DNA from: JACJWR01 sp963842975
GTDB taxonomy: Bacteria > Actinomycetota > Actinomycetes > S36-B12 > UBA10799
Length of the DNA: 64,000 bases
Direction: 5' to 3'
Assembly: GCA_963842975.1 (NCBI GenBank)
Contig: CAWJIH010000009.1
Location: forward strand, 620,001 to 684,000
In this document: piece by piece, positions 34,555 to 43,639 of the stretch
How the letters are laid out: each line of letters begins with the position of its first letter
Position numbering within the stretch: position 1 is the first letter of the stretch
Program-made: the position numbers and the translations under genes
The notes under the pieces: model-generated
Database searches by the model: none
Seen by the model: the letters and a program-made list of their open reading frames with translations, nothing else
Told to the model about the DNA's origin: nothing

Positions 34555-35163
34555 CTACACCACCGCACCGTCGTCGTAGTCGTCCGGATCACGTTCGCGC
34601 ATGCGGTAGATCAGCGACACGAAGCCGGCGATGAACATGCCCATTCCCAGCAGCGCGACGGGACCACCACCGAACACCGAAGCTCCGAAAATTGCGACAG
34701 CGATCCCGCCCAGGAGCCCGATCCAGGACAGGATCGTGTGCCGGTGCAAGCGCGGGATCGGCGGCGGCTCTGGCGGGACGTAGCGTTCGGGTGGATCCGG
34801 GTGGTACACCGGCGCGGGTGCGGCAGGTTCGTCAAACCCGTCCGAGCGCAGTTCGGCAACGATGTCCGCCCAGGCCTTCTCCTCCCCAGATGGCAGGGTT
34901 TCCGGGGGTTTCTCCGCGGATGTCCCGCCGTACTCCGGCAGCACCCCGCGGACCACGGCCCGGGCATCGCGCAACTGGCTCCGGGGCACGTAGAGCCGCA
35001 CCAATGCCTTGGCCATGGTGCCTTCCCGGGCGCCAGTGTCGAGCCGGTAGGGCACCCCCTCCAGACCCACGTTGCTCATGGCATCGATCACCGCCTCGGC
35101 CTCGTGCGGCTGCAGATCGATGAGGGGGACCAACTCAGGCCGGTCTTGATCCGGGGTGCCCAT
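34555..35163 (-). CDS. Membrane protein with N-terminal DUF2007-like domain
   Basis: A 202-residue protein of unknown function. The N-terminal part (VPLIDLQPHEAEAVIDAMSNVGLEGVPYR...ALVRLYVPRSQLRDARAVV) resembles the small signal-binding fold seen in DUF2007 proteins. A Pro-rich linker (about 122-148) leads to two membrane spans (ILSWIGLLGGIAVAIFGASVF and ALLGMGMFIAGFVSLIY) and an acidic tail. The ATG at 35163 is chosen because the longer frame overlaps the esterase gene antigenically out of frame. It follows the esterase gene on the same strand, 26 nt after its stop. Confidence 0.6.
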   Translation of the reverse strand: MGTPDQDRPELVPLIDLQPHEAEAVIDAMSNVGLEGVPYRLDTGAREGTMAKALVRLYVPRSQLRDARAVVRGVLPEYGGTSAEKPPETLPSGEEKAWADIVAELRSDGFDEPAAPAPVYHPDPPERYVPPEPPPIPRLHRHTILSWIGLLGGIAVAIFGASVFGGGPVALLGMGMFIAGFVSLIYRMRERDPDDYDDGAVV

Positions 35164-35189
35164 GGGCGCGCGTTCCGAAGGTGCCTGGC

Positions 35190-35942
35190 TCAGGCCGAGG
35201 TGGTGACCAGACGGGCGATGAACGCCTCGCTCTCGGCGAAGATCAACGGGGCGTCGTAGTCGAGGGTCGCCACGTGATAGGAGTTCTCCAACTCCACGAA
35301 GGTCACGTCGTCGCTGGCGACGTGCTCCAGGATCCACTCGGTGTTCGACGCCTCGACCACATGATCGTCGGTGCTCCGCAGCACCAGCAACGGTTGCGTG
35401 ACGTCGCCGATGTCGTTGCGTACCTGAGCCCACAGCTGCTGCAGTGAGAAAGCCGCTTGCAGCGGGATCTTGGTGTAGCCGCCCTCGTCCACACCGGGCT
35501 TCTTGATGTCGTTGGTGATGCCGGGGAATGCCGGCACGACGTGTCGGATGAAGGGCAGCAGGTGCCGATCCGGACGCTCGGTGTGCACGGCGGCGTTGAC
35601 GATCACGAGGCCAGCGATGTCAGGGTTCTTTTCGGCCAGTCGCAGCGCCAACGAACCACCCATCGACAGGCCCAGCACGAACACCTGGTCGCAGCGGCCC
35701 ATCAAGTCGCGCAACTCCCGCTCAGCTTCGCCGTACCAGTCCTCCCAGCGAGTTTTGTTCATCTCCTGCCACGAGGTGCCGTGACCGGGGAGGCGCGGGA
35801 CAGAGACGGTGTATCCGGCGTCGGCGAGGTAGCGACCCCAATCCTTCATGGATCGGGGGCTGCCAGTGAAGCCGTGCACCAGCAGTACACCGATCGGCCC
35901 ACCGTCGAAGTAGAAGGGTTCGGCATCGGGCATCAACGGCAT
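35190..35942 (-). CDS. Alpha/beta hydrolase, carboxylesterase or monoacylglycerol lipase type
   Basis: A 250-residue serine hydrolase of the Est30/MGLP group. It has the oxyanion segment VLLVHGFTGSPRSMKDWGRYLADAGYTV, PRLPGHG, nucleophile Ser93 in GLSMGG, the acid in LLVLRSTDDHVV and the histidine in NSYHVATLD. It has no signal peptide, so it is cytoplasmic. The ATG at 35942 follows GGAGG at good spacing. Near the acyltransferase PlsC, a role in lipid turnover is plausible but inferred. Confidence 0.87.
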   Translation of the reverse strand: MPLMPDAEPFYFDGGPIGVLLVHGFTGSPRSMKDWGRYLADAGYTVSVPRLPGHGTSWQEMNKTRWEDWYGEAERELRDLMGRCDQVFVLGLSMGGSLALRLAEKNPDIAGLVIVNAAVHTERPDRHLLPFIRHVVPAFPGITNDIKKPGVDEGGYTKIPLQAAFSLQQLWAQVRNDIGDVTQPLLVLRSTDDHVVEASNTEWILEHVASDDVTFVELENSYHVATLDYDAPLIFAESEAFIARLVTTSA

Positions 35943-36221
35943 GGGCGGTTCCTCCGCGTTCGGTGGTGAATTCGCCTGCTGGGGAATTCAGGTGTCGAGG
36001 TTTAGGACATTCGGGCGGTGGGTATTCGGAGCAACATGAATCGTTGCCCGGCTAGAGCCACTCCCGCTAACGGTATCGTCGCATGAGCCCCGGTCCATTC
36101 CCGCACAGCCTGACCTCCGCTCGGCCGTGGCATCGACTTGATGGGCTGGGTGCCCGTAAGATTTGCCAGAACGTCCCCGGGACGCAGCCGTGGTCGGGTC
36201 ATTCAACGTCGAGGAGAACTG

Positions 36222-36959
36222 GTGCTGTACTGGTTTCTTAAGAAGGTCCTCTTGGGGCCGTTGCTGCGCCTCCTCTATCGGCCCAAGGTGGAGGGCCTCG
36301 AGAACATCCCGGCCACCGGTGCGGCGATCTTGGCGAGCAACCACCTGTCGTTCTCGGATTCATTCTTCCTCCCCCTGGTCTGCCCCCGTCGCATCACTTT
36401 CCTTGCGAAGGCCGAATACTTCAACGGCAAGGGTCTCAAGGGTTGGTTCTCCCGGATGTTCTTCACAGGCGTCGGGCAGGTGCCGATCGACCGGTCCGGG
36501 GCCAATGCGGCAGAGGACGCGTTGAATACCGGACTGCGCATTCTGGGTGAGGGAAACCTGCTGGGCATCTATCCGGAAGGCACCCGTTCTCCGGATGGTC
36601 GCCTGTATCGCGGCAAAACCGGGGTGGCACGGATGGCCTTGGAGGCTGGGGTGCCGGTGATCCCGGTGGCCATGATCGACACCGAGAAGATTCAGCCGAT
36701 CGGTTCGAAGCGGCCGCGGATCATGCGCGTGGGGGTGAAGATCGGCAAGCCACTGGACTTCTCGCGCTATGAGGGTATGGAGAATGATCGATTCGTGCTC
36801 CGCTCGATGACCGACGAGATCATGTACGAGTTGATGGAACTGTCGGGCCAGGAGTACGTCGACATGTATGCCGCGCGGGCCAAATCGACGGCACTCGAAG
36901 CAGGCGCTGGCACCGACGCGATCGGATCACCGGAGCAGCCGGCACAGATCGCGGCCTGA
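36222..36959 (+). CDS. plsC: 1-acyl-sn-glycerol-3-phosphate acyltransferase (PlsC family)
   Basis: Transfers an acyl chain to lysophosphatidic acid or a related acceptor at the inner membrane face. From the GTG at 36222, after GAGGAGA, it has 245 residues. Conserved blocks are NHLSFSDSFF (His41, Asp46), GQVPIDRSG, YPEGTRSPDGRL (118-126) and VPVIPVAMI. By context it corresponds to Rv2182c, near genes for PIM and lipid metabolism. The 279 bp before it hold no other gene I can support. Confidence 0.9.
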   Translation: MLYWFLKKVLLGPLLRLLYRPKVEGLENIPATGAAILASNHLSFSDSFFLPLVCPRRITFLAKAEYFNGKGLKGWFSRMFFTGVGQVPIDRSGANAAEDALNTGLRILGEGNLLGIYPEGTRSPDGRLYRGKTGVARMALEAGVPVIPVAMIDTEKIQPIGSKRPRIMRVGVKIGKPLDFSRYEGMENDRFVLRSMTDEIMYELMELSGQEYVDMYAARAKSTALEAGAGTDAIGSPEQPAQIAA

Positions 36960-36974
36960 GGGGAGCGGGGCCCG

Positions 36975-37022
36975 GCGCGGGGCTCACCCGGCGCGGGCTC
37001 ACCCGGCGCGGGGCTCACCCGG
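36975..37022. repeat. Short GC-rich direct repeats at the plsC/NYN junction
   Basis: GGGCTCACCCGGCGC recurs three times, with slight changes, between the plsC stop and the convergent NYN gene, overlapping its last codons. It is local slippage-type repetition with no visible function. Confidence 0.7.
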
Positions 37023-37764
37023 CTCGGCGGACGTAGACGACGTCCTGACCGTTGACCCGGCGGCGCTCCACCATCACCACATCGGGCCGCGCCGCCACCA
37101 GGTCGGAGAGTTTGCGGAAGCCGTGGTCGCGCGAATCGAAGTCGGATTGCACTTTGCTCAGGTAGGCGCCGACGGTGCCGAGGTTGGCCCAACCGCTGTC
37201 ATCGGCTGATTCGTCCACGGCCGCCAGCAGTTGCTTCTTCGGATAAGGCTTGGCCATCTTCGTCGCGGCGGGCGAGGTAGCGGTCTCGACTTCGTTCTCG
37301 CCGACCAGCAGGTCGGTGAACACAAAACGGTGGCACGCCTTGCGGAAGGCCTCGGGGGTGCGGCGTTCGCCGAAGCCGATCACCATCAGACCGGCTTCCC
37401 GCAGGCGGAGCGCCAAGCCGGTGAAGTCGCTGTCGCTGCTCACCAGGCAGAAGCCGTCGTAGCGGCCGGTGTAGAGCATGTCCATCGCGTCGATGATCAA
37501 CGCGCCGTCAGTGGCGTTCTTGCCGGTGGTGTACGCGAACTGCTGGACTGGCTTGATTGCGTGCGGCTGGATCACCTTCTTCCACTGCCCGAGTTGGTTG
37601 GAGGTGAAGTCGCCGTAGATGCGCCGGGTGGTGGCTTCGCCGTAGCGGGCCACCTCGGCGAGCAGCGCCTCGATGAAGGCGGCTTGGGCGTTGTCGGCAT
37701 CGATGAGCACGGCGAACCGGGGCTGGCCGGTGAGGTCGCCGGGGCGTGGGGTCACATGTGCCAC
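37015..37764 (-). CDS. NYN-domain nuclease with C-terminal OST-HTH/LOTUS domain
   Basis: A protein of about 249 residues. The PIN-like NYN domain (about 17-160) has its acidic metal-binding residues in FAVLIDADNAQ, NATDGALIIDAMDMLY and CLVSSDSDFTGLALRLREAG. The C-terminal part (about 175-245) fits an OST-HTH/LOTUS module, expected to bind RNA (LLAAVDESADDSGWANLGTVGAYLSKVQSDFDSRDHGF). An RNA-processing role is inferred. The start is uncertain: GTGs at 37764 and 37755 both fit, while the frame to 37857 is unlikely. Confidence 0.8.
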   Translation of the reverse strand: MAHVTPRPGDLTGQPRFAVLIDADNAQAAFIEALLAEVARYGEATTRRIYGDFTSNQLGQWKKVIQPHAIKPVQQFAYTTGKNATDGALIIDAMDMLYTGRYDGFCLVSSDSDFTGLALRLREAGLMVIGFGERRTPEAFRKACHRFVFTDLLVGENEVETATSPAATKMAKPYPKKQLLAAVDESADDSGWANLGTVGAYLSKVQSDFDSRDHGFRKLSDLVAARPDVVMVERRRVNGQDVVYVRRAG

Positions 37765-37941
37765 GGTAGGCGCTGACCTGCGCTGATGCTGGACGTGCGT
37801 GAGCGCTCGGAGCGTCGGTGCTGTGCGAAGCGCACAAGTCGGTGCACGCCAATGCATCGATCGCGGCCGTGATGGAGCGAATGGACACCGCGTGGCTTCG
37901 GGACCTGGCTCGGGAGCGCAGGGCGGGGGACTGACCCCACC

Positions 37942-39426
37942 TCACTCCATGGATGCCCAGCCCTTGGAGCGTTCCACTGCGGTGCGCCAACGTCGGTGAC
38001 CCTTGGCGTCCATTGCGCCGGGGGAGAACTTCGCGTCTTCTCGCCAGGTGCGGGCGATCTCTTCCTGGGAGGTCCACACTCCGGTGCCGAGACCGGCAAG
38101 GAACACCGCGCCCATCCCGGTGGTGTCGAGCACCGCGGGCCGTACGACTGGCACCTGCAGTTGATTCGCCTGCGTCTGGCACAGGAAGTTGTTGGCCGAG
38201 GCGCCGCCGTCAACTGCGAGCCTGGGCAACTTGACGCCCGATTCGTGGACCATAACGTCGACCACGTCGCGCACTTGGTAGGCGATGGCCTCCAGTGTTG
38301 CGCGCACGATGTGTGCTCGGGTGGTGCCGCGGGTGATGCCCAGGATCGTGCCACGGGCGTGCGGATCCCAATCCGGGGCGCCGAGGCCGGCGAGGGCTGG
38401 AACGAACACCACCCCACCGCTGTCCGGCACGCTGAGCGCGAGGTCCTCGGTTTCGGCGGCGTTTTGAATGATTCCCAGTCCGTCGCGCAGCCATTGCACC
38501 GCCGATCCGGTGACGAAGACCGAACCTTCCAGGGCGAATTCGCGAGTGCCATCCGGATGCTGCCAGGCCACGGTGGTGAGCAGACCATTGTGGGATCGGA
38601 TCAGTTCCTCACCGGTGTTGACCAGCACGAACGATCCGGTTCCGTAGGTGCACTTGGACGATCCTGGCACGAAGCAGGCTTGGCCAAAGAGCGCCGACTG
38701 CTGGTCGCCGGCGATCCCCGCGATCGGGATCGACAGGCCGAAGAAGCAGTCTGGATCGGTGACGGCGACCTCGCCGTAGGAGGGCACAATTTCCGGGAGG
38801 GCGTCGCGAGGCACCTCGAACAGTTCGCAGAGGTCGTCGTCCCAGTCGCCGGTGCCGAGGTTGTAGAGCAGGGTGCGACTGGCGTTGCTCGCGTCGGTGA
38901 TGTGGTGCAGGCCGCGGGTGAGTCGGGCGATGATGTAGGAGTCGACAGTGCCGATCGCGGTGCGCCCAGCCTCGATGCCGGCGTAGACGTGGGGGGCGTT
39001 GTCGTGCACCCAGGTGACCTTGGTGCCGGTGAAGTAGGGGTCCAGGCGCAGGCCGGTGCGTTCGGCGACCATGTCGGAGTGGCCGTCGGCGCGGAGTTGG
39101 GCGCAGATGCCAGCAGTGCGGCGGTCCTGCCACACGATTGCCTTCATTGGCGATCCGAGGGTTTCCCGATCCCACAGCACCAGCGTTTCGCGCTGGTTGG
39201 TGATGCCGATGGCGGTGGGGATTTCGTCGTCGGCCAGGGCCTGCGAACAGGCCGAGAGGGTGGCATCCCAGATTTCCGCCGGATCGTGCTCCACCCAACC
39301 TTCACGCGGGAAGTGTTGGGGGAACTCCTGGTAGCCGCGTGCGACAACGCTGGCGTCGGTGGAGACGAGGAGGGCTGTGACGCCGGTGGTGCCGACGTCG
39401 ATGGCAAGCAGAGTCATGCCAGCCAC
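37942..39426 (-). CDS. glpK: Glycerol kinase
   Basis: Phosphorylates glycerol to glycerol 3-phosphate, the entry to glycerolipid synthesis and glycolysis. The 494-residue FGGY-family protein has LLAIDVGTTGVTALLV, GITNQRETLVLWD, VWQDRRTA, GDQQSALFGQACF, GTGSFVLVNTG and the C-terminal LAVDGGASANNFLCQTQAN. An internal ATG at 39417 (MTLLAIDVG) may be the true start. No GlpF or GlpD gene is adjacent. A long frame on the opposite strand (to 39936) is a shadow. Confidence 0.93.
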   Translation of the reverse strand: MAGMTLLAIDVGTTGVTALLVSTDASVVARGYQEFPQHFPREGWVEHDPAEIWDATLSACSQALADDEIPTAIGITNQRETLVLWDRETLGSPMKAIVWQDRRTAGICAQLRADGHSDMVAERTGLRLDPYFTGTKVTWVHDNAPHVYAGIEAGRTAIGTVDSYIIARLTRGLHHITDASNASRTLLYNLGTGDWDDDLCELFEVPRDALPEIVPSYGEVAVTDPDCFFGLSIPIAGIAGDQQSALFGQACFVPGSSKCTYGTGSFVLVNTGEELIRSHNGLLTTVAWQHPDGTREFALEGSVFVTGSAVQWLRDGLGIIQNAAETEDLALSVPDSGGVVFVPALAGLGAPDWDPHARGTILGITRGTTRAHIVRATLEAIAYQVRDVVDVMVHESGVKLPRLAVDGGASANNFLCQTQANQLQVPVVRPAVLDTTGMGAVFLAGLGTGVWTSQEEIARTWREDAKFSPGAMDAKGHRRWRTAVERSKGWASME

Positions 39427-40097
39427 GGTACCGCGAGGGGCCGACGTTATTCAGTTTGTCGAGGGGCGGGTTTCGCGGTGGGCGTGCGGGACGGCGAACA
39501 GCCGGGAACGGGTACTGGAGTTGCTCTTGGCACCCTTGCCGTTTCTGATCAGCAGTTCAGGCTGCGCAGCGCTGTGGAGGACAGTCGTCGAATTCCGCCG
39601 GGGTCACCCACCGTTGTTCTCGTGGCAATCACAGTCCACCAGGACACCGTTGCCGTGCCTGACGCCGATGAGGCGTTCATCCGTCAGCACCGAGTCGGGA
39701 TTGATCGCCAGGTATTTGCGCCCCACCGGTTGCGGGACGAATCCTTGCCTGAGGGTATGAGGCTCGTGACACGGGGTTTCGGGGAATCCACCCGGCCGGG
39801 GATGAAAGCGGAGGCACGCTCTGGCCGCGTGGCAGCCGAAGCATCGACACAAAACGTCCTCGCAGGGACCATGTACGCGATGCAACTGTCCACTGCGGAT
39901 GCCGCTGCGCTTGACCTGCATAGTGTCGGTGCCTGAGGTGAAGTCCGCAGGCCGTCATCCGGTCGTTCACAGCTTCCTTTGCCATCACGCTGTGGTCGCA
40001 CGAGACTTTGCCGCGTACTTGGCCACGAAGCTCGGGGCCTCTCGCAGACGGTTCATCCCCTGGGGAGCGTGGGATTCCTCAGATCCAATCGGCGAGG
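39427..40097. other. Stretch without a supported gene
   Basis: About 670 bp between glpK and the signal-peptidase fusion gene. The only notable frames are a 105-codon minus-strand frame at 39604-39921, with several cysteines and the end RKYLAINPDSVLTDERLI, and a plus-strand frame overlapping it. I recognise neither, and neither has a clear ribosome-binding site. It could be a small unknown gene or decayed DNA at the edge of the accessory region. Confidence 0.45.
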
Positions 40098-41873
40098 CTA
40101 TGGCTCGGGGGTCTGCGCGGCTGGCGGTCCCGACGTTGCCGCTGTGCCGAATGGTGGCGACCCAGGGGGAGGTGGTGGCCAGGATTCCGGGCCGGCCGGT
40201 CGGGTGTCCGCCGGAGCGTGGGCTGGTGCAGCGTGATGCGGCGCCGGCGCCTCGGTTGCGCCGTTCGGCGGGGGGAAGGGATCGCCGTTGGGTGGAGGAG
40301 CAAAGGGGTCCCCATTCGGCGGGAGGAAAGGGTCCCCGTTCGGCGGTGGGGCTGCGCCGGGCCCCGCGTGGGCAGCGGTGAAGGGGTGCGGGGCGGCCCA
40401 CTGGCTGGAGCGGTAGCGGTAGGTGGTCGATTCGTCCTGCACCACGTATGTGTCCGAGCCTGGTTCGGGTAGGTGCAGGATCATGAGGGCATAGCGCTTG
40501 GCGATCTTGGCGAGGCTCTCAATATCCGGCACTTCGATGACCCGTCCGTCAGCGGCGGGCAACTCCCGGACCGTGACCAGCAGTTCCTTGTAGCGGTTGC
40601 GGATGACGTCGCTTTCCTGCATCGCCGGGCCTTTGCGGGCCGCCAAGAACGCGATGCCGACGCCAGCAGCGCCGATCAGCAGCATCACCAAACTCAGGAT
40701 TCGGGCCAGGCCGACGTCGATCGACCAGGTCAGGAACGTGATCTGGTTGGGTTCGGTGGTCTGCTTGGTGACGGTGGTCGATTCGGAGACCGTGAGCGAC
40801 GCTTCGTCTCCGGCGAGGCTGAACTCGGCAGGTGAGAGATTCATCTTGAGTTCCGGGCGGAACTCGCCGTCAGCGGTGGTGATGATCGGGATCACCGACA
40901 CGGCGACGGTGCCCATAGAGATGCCCGCCGCGGTGGTGCCTTCCTTCGCGCGGCGTTCGAGTTCGGCCAGGTCCAGGCGGACGGTCTGCTCGTGGGGTGA
41001 TTCGGTGAATTCGGTGGGTGTGCTGAGCGGGATGGTCCACTGCCAACCGCCGGTCGACAGTCGAGCGACCACCTCCACGGTGCCGGGGTCGCCGCGGTAG
41101 GTGTAGGTGGCTTTGACGTCGTTGGCCACCGACCGGAAGATCGGGTTGGGCGAGCGGGCTTCGGTTGATTCGTACGCCGGAGTCGGTGGCACGGTCGCGG
41201 CATAGGAGAAGACGACATCTTTGGGCTGTTCGACCTCTTCGGTGCTGACAGTAGTGACGGGTCGAGTCCAGGCGAACAGTCCGAGCAGGAGGCCAAGGCC
41301 AGCGACGGCACCGAAAATACTGATGGCGGTGCGCGCGCCCGATGGCAGTGACCACCAGGGGTCGAACTGGCTTGTGGGTTGAACCCCCGCCATCGTGCGC
41401 CTCCTTCGTCGTCCCCGACGAGCGTACGCTGCCGTGCCGCTAAGGGTGAGCAGGATCAGGAACGACATCGCTGCGACGACTGGTGGGCTGGTGAGTCTGG
41501 TGAGCCAGATACCGCCGCCGGGGATCTGGAACCAGAGTTTGCCGACGATTTGGTCTTCGGTGGGCTTGTCGGGGTCGAGCCAGGAGTTGTTGTCGCCTTG
41601 GAATACGAAGCGGTCGCCGTCGAGTTCGACGATCCGGTGCATCACCAGGGTTCGGTTGAGGCTGTCGGCTTCATACCCAGCGACGTCACCGACGGAGTAG
41701 GTGGCGGCGGGTTTGAGGACTGCGAGGTCCCCGGCCTTGAACGACGGCTGCATCGAGATGCCGTAGGTGGAGACGTAGGTCGCGGGTCCGCCTAGGTCGG
41801 ATGGGCCGAGGAGGAGCGAACACGACAGCAGAACTGCTGCAGCGCAAACGCGAGGGCACCGAAGCGCATGCAC
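40098..41873 (-). CDS. SipW-type signal peptidase I fused to a DUF5305-like region
   Basis: From the GTG at 41873 (GGAG six bases upstream) the protein has 591 residues. Residues 1-150 form a signal peptidase of the archaeal/SipW Ser-His type: an N-terminal anchor, STYGISMQPSF with Ser40, LVMHRIV with His79, GDNN near 93, and a membrane span at 131-150. An Arg-rich stretch (RRGRRRRRT) links to a second part: a span at 182-202, an extracytoplasmic beta-rich region (FSYAATVPPTPAYES...SPNPIFRSVANDVKATYTYRG), a span at 386-411 and a cytoplasmic tail with LAKIAKRYALMILHLPEPGSDTYVV, which resembles DUF5305. A Pro-rich tail with four NGDPF-type repeats follows. An internal ATG at residue 161 may mark the old start of a separate gene. 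Confidence 0.75.
   Translation of the reverse strand: MHALRCPRVCAAAVLLSCSLLLGPSDLGGPATYVSTYGISMQPSFKAGDLAVLKPAATYSVGDVAGYEADSLNRTLVMHRIVELDGDRFVFQGDNNSWLDPDKPTEDQIVGKLWFQIPGGGIWLTRLTSPPVVAAMSFLILLTLSGTAAYARRGRRRRRTMAGVQPTSQFDPWWSLPSGARTAISIFGAVAGLGLLLGLFAWTRPVTTVSTEEVEQPKDVVFSYAATVPPTPAYESTEARSPNPIFRSVANDVKATYTYRGDPGTVEVVARLSTGGWQWTIPLSTPTEFTESPHEQTVRLDLAELERRAKEGTTAAGISMGTVAVSVIPIITTADGEFRPELKMNLSPAEFSLAGDEASLTVSESTTVTKQTTEPNQITFLTWSIDVGLARILSLVMLLIGAAGVGIAFLAARKGPAMQESDVIRNRYKELLVTVRELPAADGRVIEVPDIESLAKIAKRYALMILHLPEPGSDTYVVQDESTTYRYRSSQWAAPHPFTAAHAGPGAAPPPNGDPFLPPNGDPFAPPPNGDPFPPPNGATEAPAPHHAAPAHAPADTRPAGPESWPPPPPGSPPFGTAATSGPPAAQTPEP
40277..40363. repeat. Tandem repeat encoding PPPNGDPF motifs
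   Basis: Four imperfect copies of a 24-30 nt unit in the 3' part of the fusion gene encode PPNGDPF-type motifs (residues about 509-539) within a Pro/Ala-rich cytoplasmic tail. Copy number is likely to vary between strains. Confidence 0.75.
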
Positions 41874-41926
41874 GTCGCACTCCGATAATCTGATCACCTG
41901 GCGGAGCCGGGCAGTTGCACACTCGA

Positions 41927-42433
41927 TCAGCGAGCCACTGCCACCAGGCAAGTCGCTGGACCGATACCTACGCGGCTGGAGATCGTAAACTCTGTCCACC
42001 GCCTGATGTGCTCAAGGCTGACTTGAGGCTCAGCAGTTGCGTCGTTCTCCGTGACAGTCCCAAGGTCGTCCGCGCTGTCGCACAGCGACATTGTCTCCAT
42101 CCCAGTGTCGCAGGTGACACGGTGTTGCCGCACAACTGTCTACGCGATCGCAGCGTCGTCGGAGCTGCATTCCAGCGCGTCAACTCAGTGCACGTCAGGT
42201 GCGTGTCGGGAGGTCGTCAGTGATCGTGTACTCCACGACGTCAGGTTAGTGGAAGCGTTCGTCGGCGTTCGTGCGCTGCAAGTTTGTGCCGGTCGCCGCA
42301 CACGCGGTGAGCCGTAGTCCCTGTAGGCGTTTCCGTCACCATGCCCGTGTTGCTCGCTCGTAAACGCCGTGCCACCAACCGCAATGGTCGCCGCGCCCGC
42401 GAGTGCCATGCCAACCTTGAATCCGTTATTCAT
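41927..42433 (-). pseudogene. Decayed small secreted protein, possible SipW substrate
   Basis: The sequence begins with a good secretion signal from the ATG at 42433: MNNGFKVGMALAGAATIAVG followed by GTAFTSE, similar to signal sequences of actinobacterial proteins processed by SipW-type peptidases. After about 40 codons the frame degrades; coding-like pieces occur in other frames, such as VEYTITDDLP and later VTCDTGMETMSLCDSADDLGTVTENDATAE, before the signal-peptidase gene begins. A frameshifted camelysin/TasA-like surface protein is inferred from the signal, the position just upstream of the peptidase, and these pieces. Identity is not certain. Confidence 0.4.
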
Positions 42434-43190
42434 CGTTCTCACTCCCTTGCGGAGGGGTCGGGTCGCGACTGTCGTGGCCTGCCTTGCTCCTCCTGTTCTT
42501 GGCCATCGGTCGGTTTCCACGGCTAGTTGAGTGGACCAAGGTCCTAACATCTGCCCGGCATTGACCGGCCGGGCTCATCCCAATAGATAGGGAAGACGAG
42601 ACGAAAGTCCTAGGCCCGCGGAAACGGTCACGCGGAGGCGGCCAGATTCGGCTGCCCGCGCTGGTCGTCCCGGTCCTGCTGGTCTTGATCCTCGTCCTGA
42701 GGGAGTACGGGTCCGCGTTTTGGTCCGCGCATTCAACACCGGGGTTGTCATGGGAGGCGTCGGCGGGTCGCTGATCGGGTCAGTTGGGTCGGGTTTCCTA
42801 CATGTGCTGAGCGGTCCGAATTCGGACGACCACGAACGCTGTCTCGGTTGTTGTGGCCTACCCCGTCCGCAGCCTCGGCAAGCACCTGCCCATGGCGTGA
42901 TGACGAATCAATGCCCACCCCCTCAGCCGGGCAGTTCCTGCAGGTCGCGCTGGACCTGGCCGCGCCGGGTGCCCTGGTGGGTTTCGGCAACATGCTGACA
43001 ACTCACCCGCCTCGTCAGCAAGGTTGGCGTCGATCCGTCCCAGGTAACGGGCTATACCCCCGACGACGGCGTCTACGCGGCCATAGCCGACATCGGCGCA
43101 ACGTCACCTGGGTCCTCATGGCCACTCGCTGGGCCGGCTTTCACATCGCGCCAGAAGTATGAGGAAAATATGGGTCCCGAAGGGATACAC
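42434..43190. other. Degraded DNA with coding fragments in shifting frames
   Basis: No intact gene. Short plus-strand pieces have coding character in different frames: QIRLPALVVPVLLVLILVL (a membrane span, about 42646-42705), FNTGVVMGGVGGSLIGSVG (about 42729-42790), NAVSVVVAYPVRSLGKHLPM (about 42836-42895) and VGVDPSQVTGYTPDDGVYAA (about 43024-43085). I do not recognise the parent genes. The pattern fits several decayed genes in an accessory region. Confidence 0.5.
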
Positions 43191-43522
43191 ATGGCGGCCA
43201 ACCGAGTCAACCCTTTCAAACCCACTGCCGGCGCAAATCCGCCGCTCTTGGTCGGGCGGCAGGACGTGTTGTGTGAGTGGAAGGAGTCCCATCGCGATGG
43301 TCCTGGAGCGCCTGGACGGATAACGGTCTTCACCGGAGCCCGCGGGGTTGGCAAGACCGTCATGCTCAACGAAGTGGGAGAACTCAGTCAGGCACAGGCT
43401 GGCTCGTCAGTCACGAAACGGCGACCCGAGGTGTCGCCAACCGAATCAGCGGCGCAATCCGGGCACTGCTGGCGGAACAGGACCCGGCACCGGCTCGACT
43501 TTGCTCTCCCTTGCTTGCGTGA
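43191..43522 (+). pseudogene. N-terminal remnant of an AAA-type ATP-binding protein
   Basis: From the ATG at 43191, NPFKPTAGANPPLLVGRQDVL and the Walker A motif FTGARGVGKTVMLNEVG match the start of actinobacterial orphan ATPases (normally about 400 aa). Near 43400 the frame shifts: GWLVSHETATRGVANRISGAIRALLAEQDP continues in the next frame until about 43520. No Walker B or C-terminal part is found. The gene is clearly broken. Confidence 0.7.
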
Positions 43523-43639
43523 GTACCTGCGCGACCACGCGGTCACCTTGGGCTTGACTGATCCGACGCCCCCCGGGGCAGGTCGGGGATTGACCGGTCC
43601 GAGCCGAGGCGGAACTCGCCGCCGCCCGGGCGTCGCAAT

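Noticed and set aside
37996..39936. 646-codon plus-strand open frame
   Set aside because: It runs antisense through glpK, which has unmistakable family motifs; the long frame is a GC-bias shadow.
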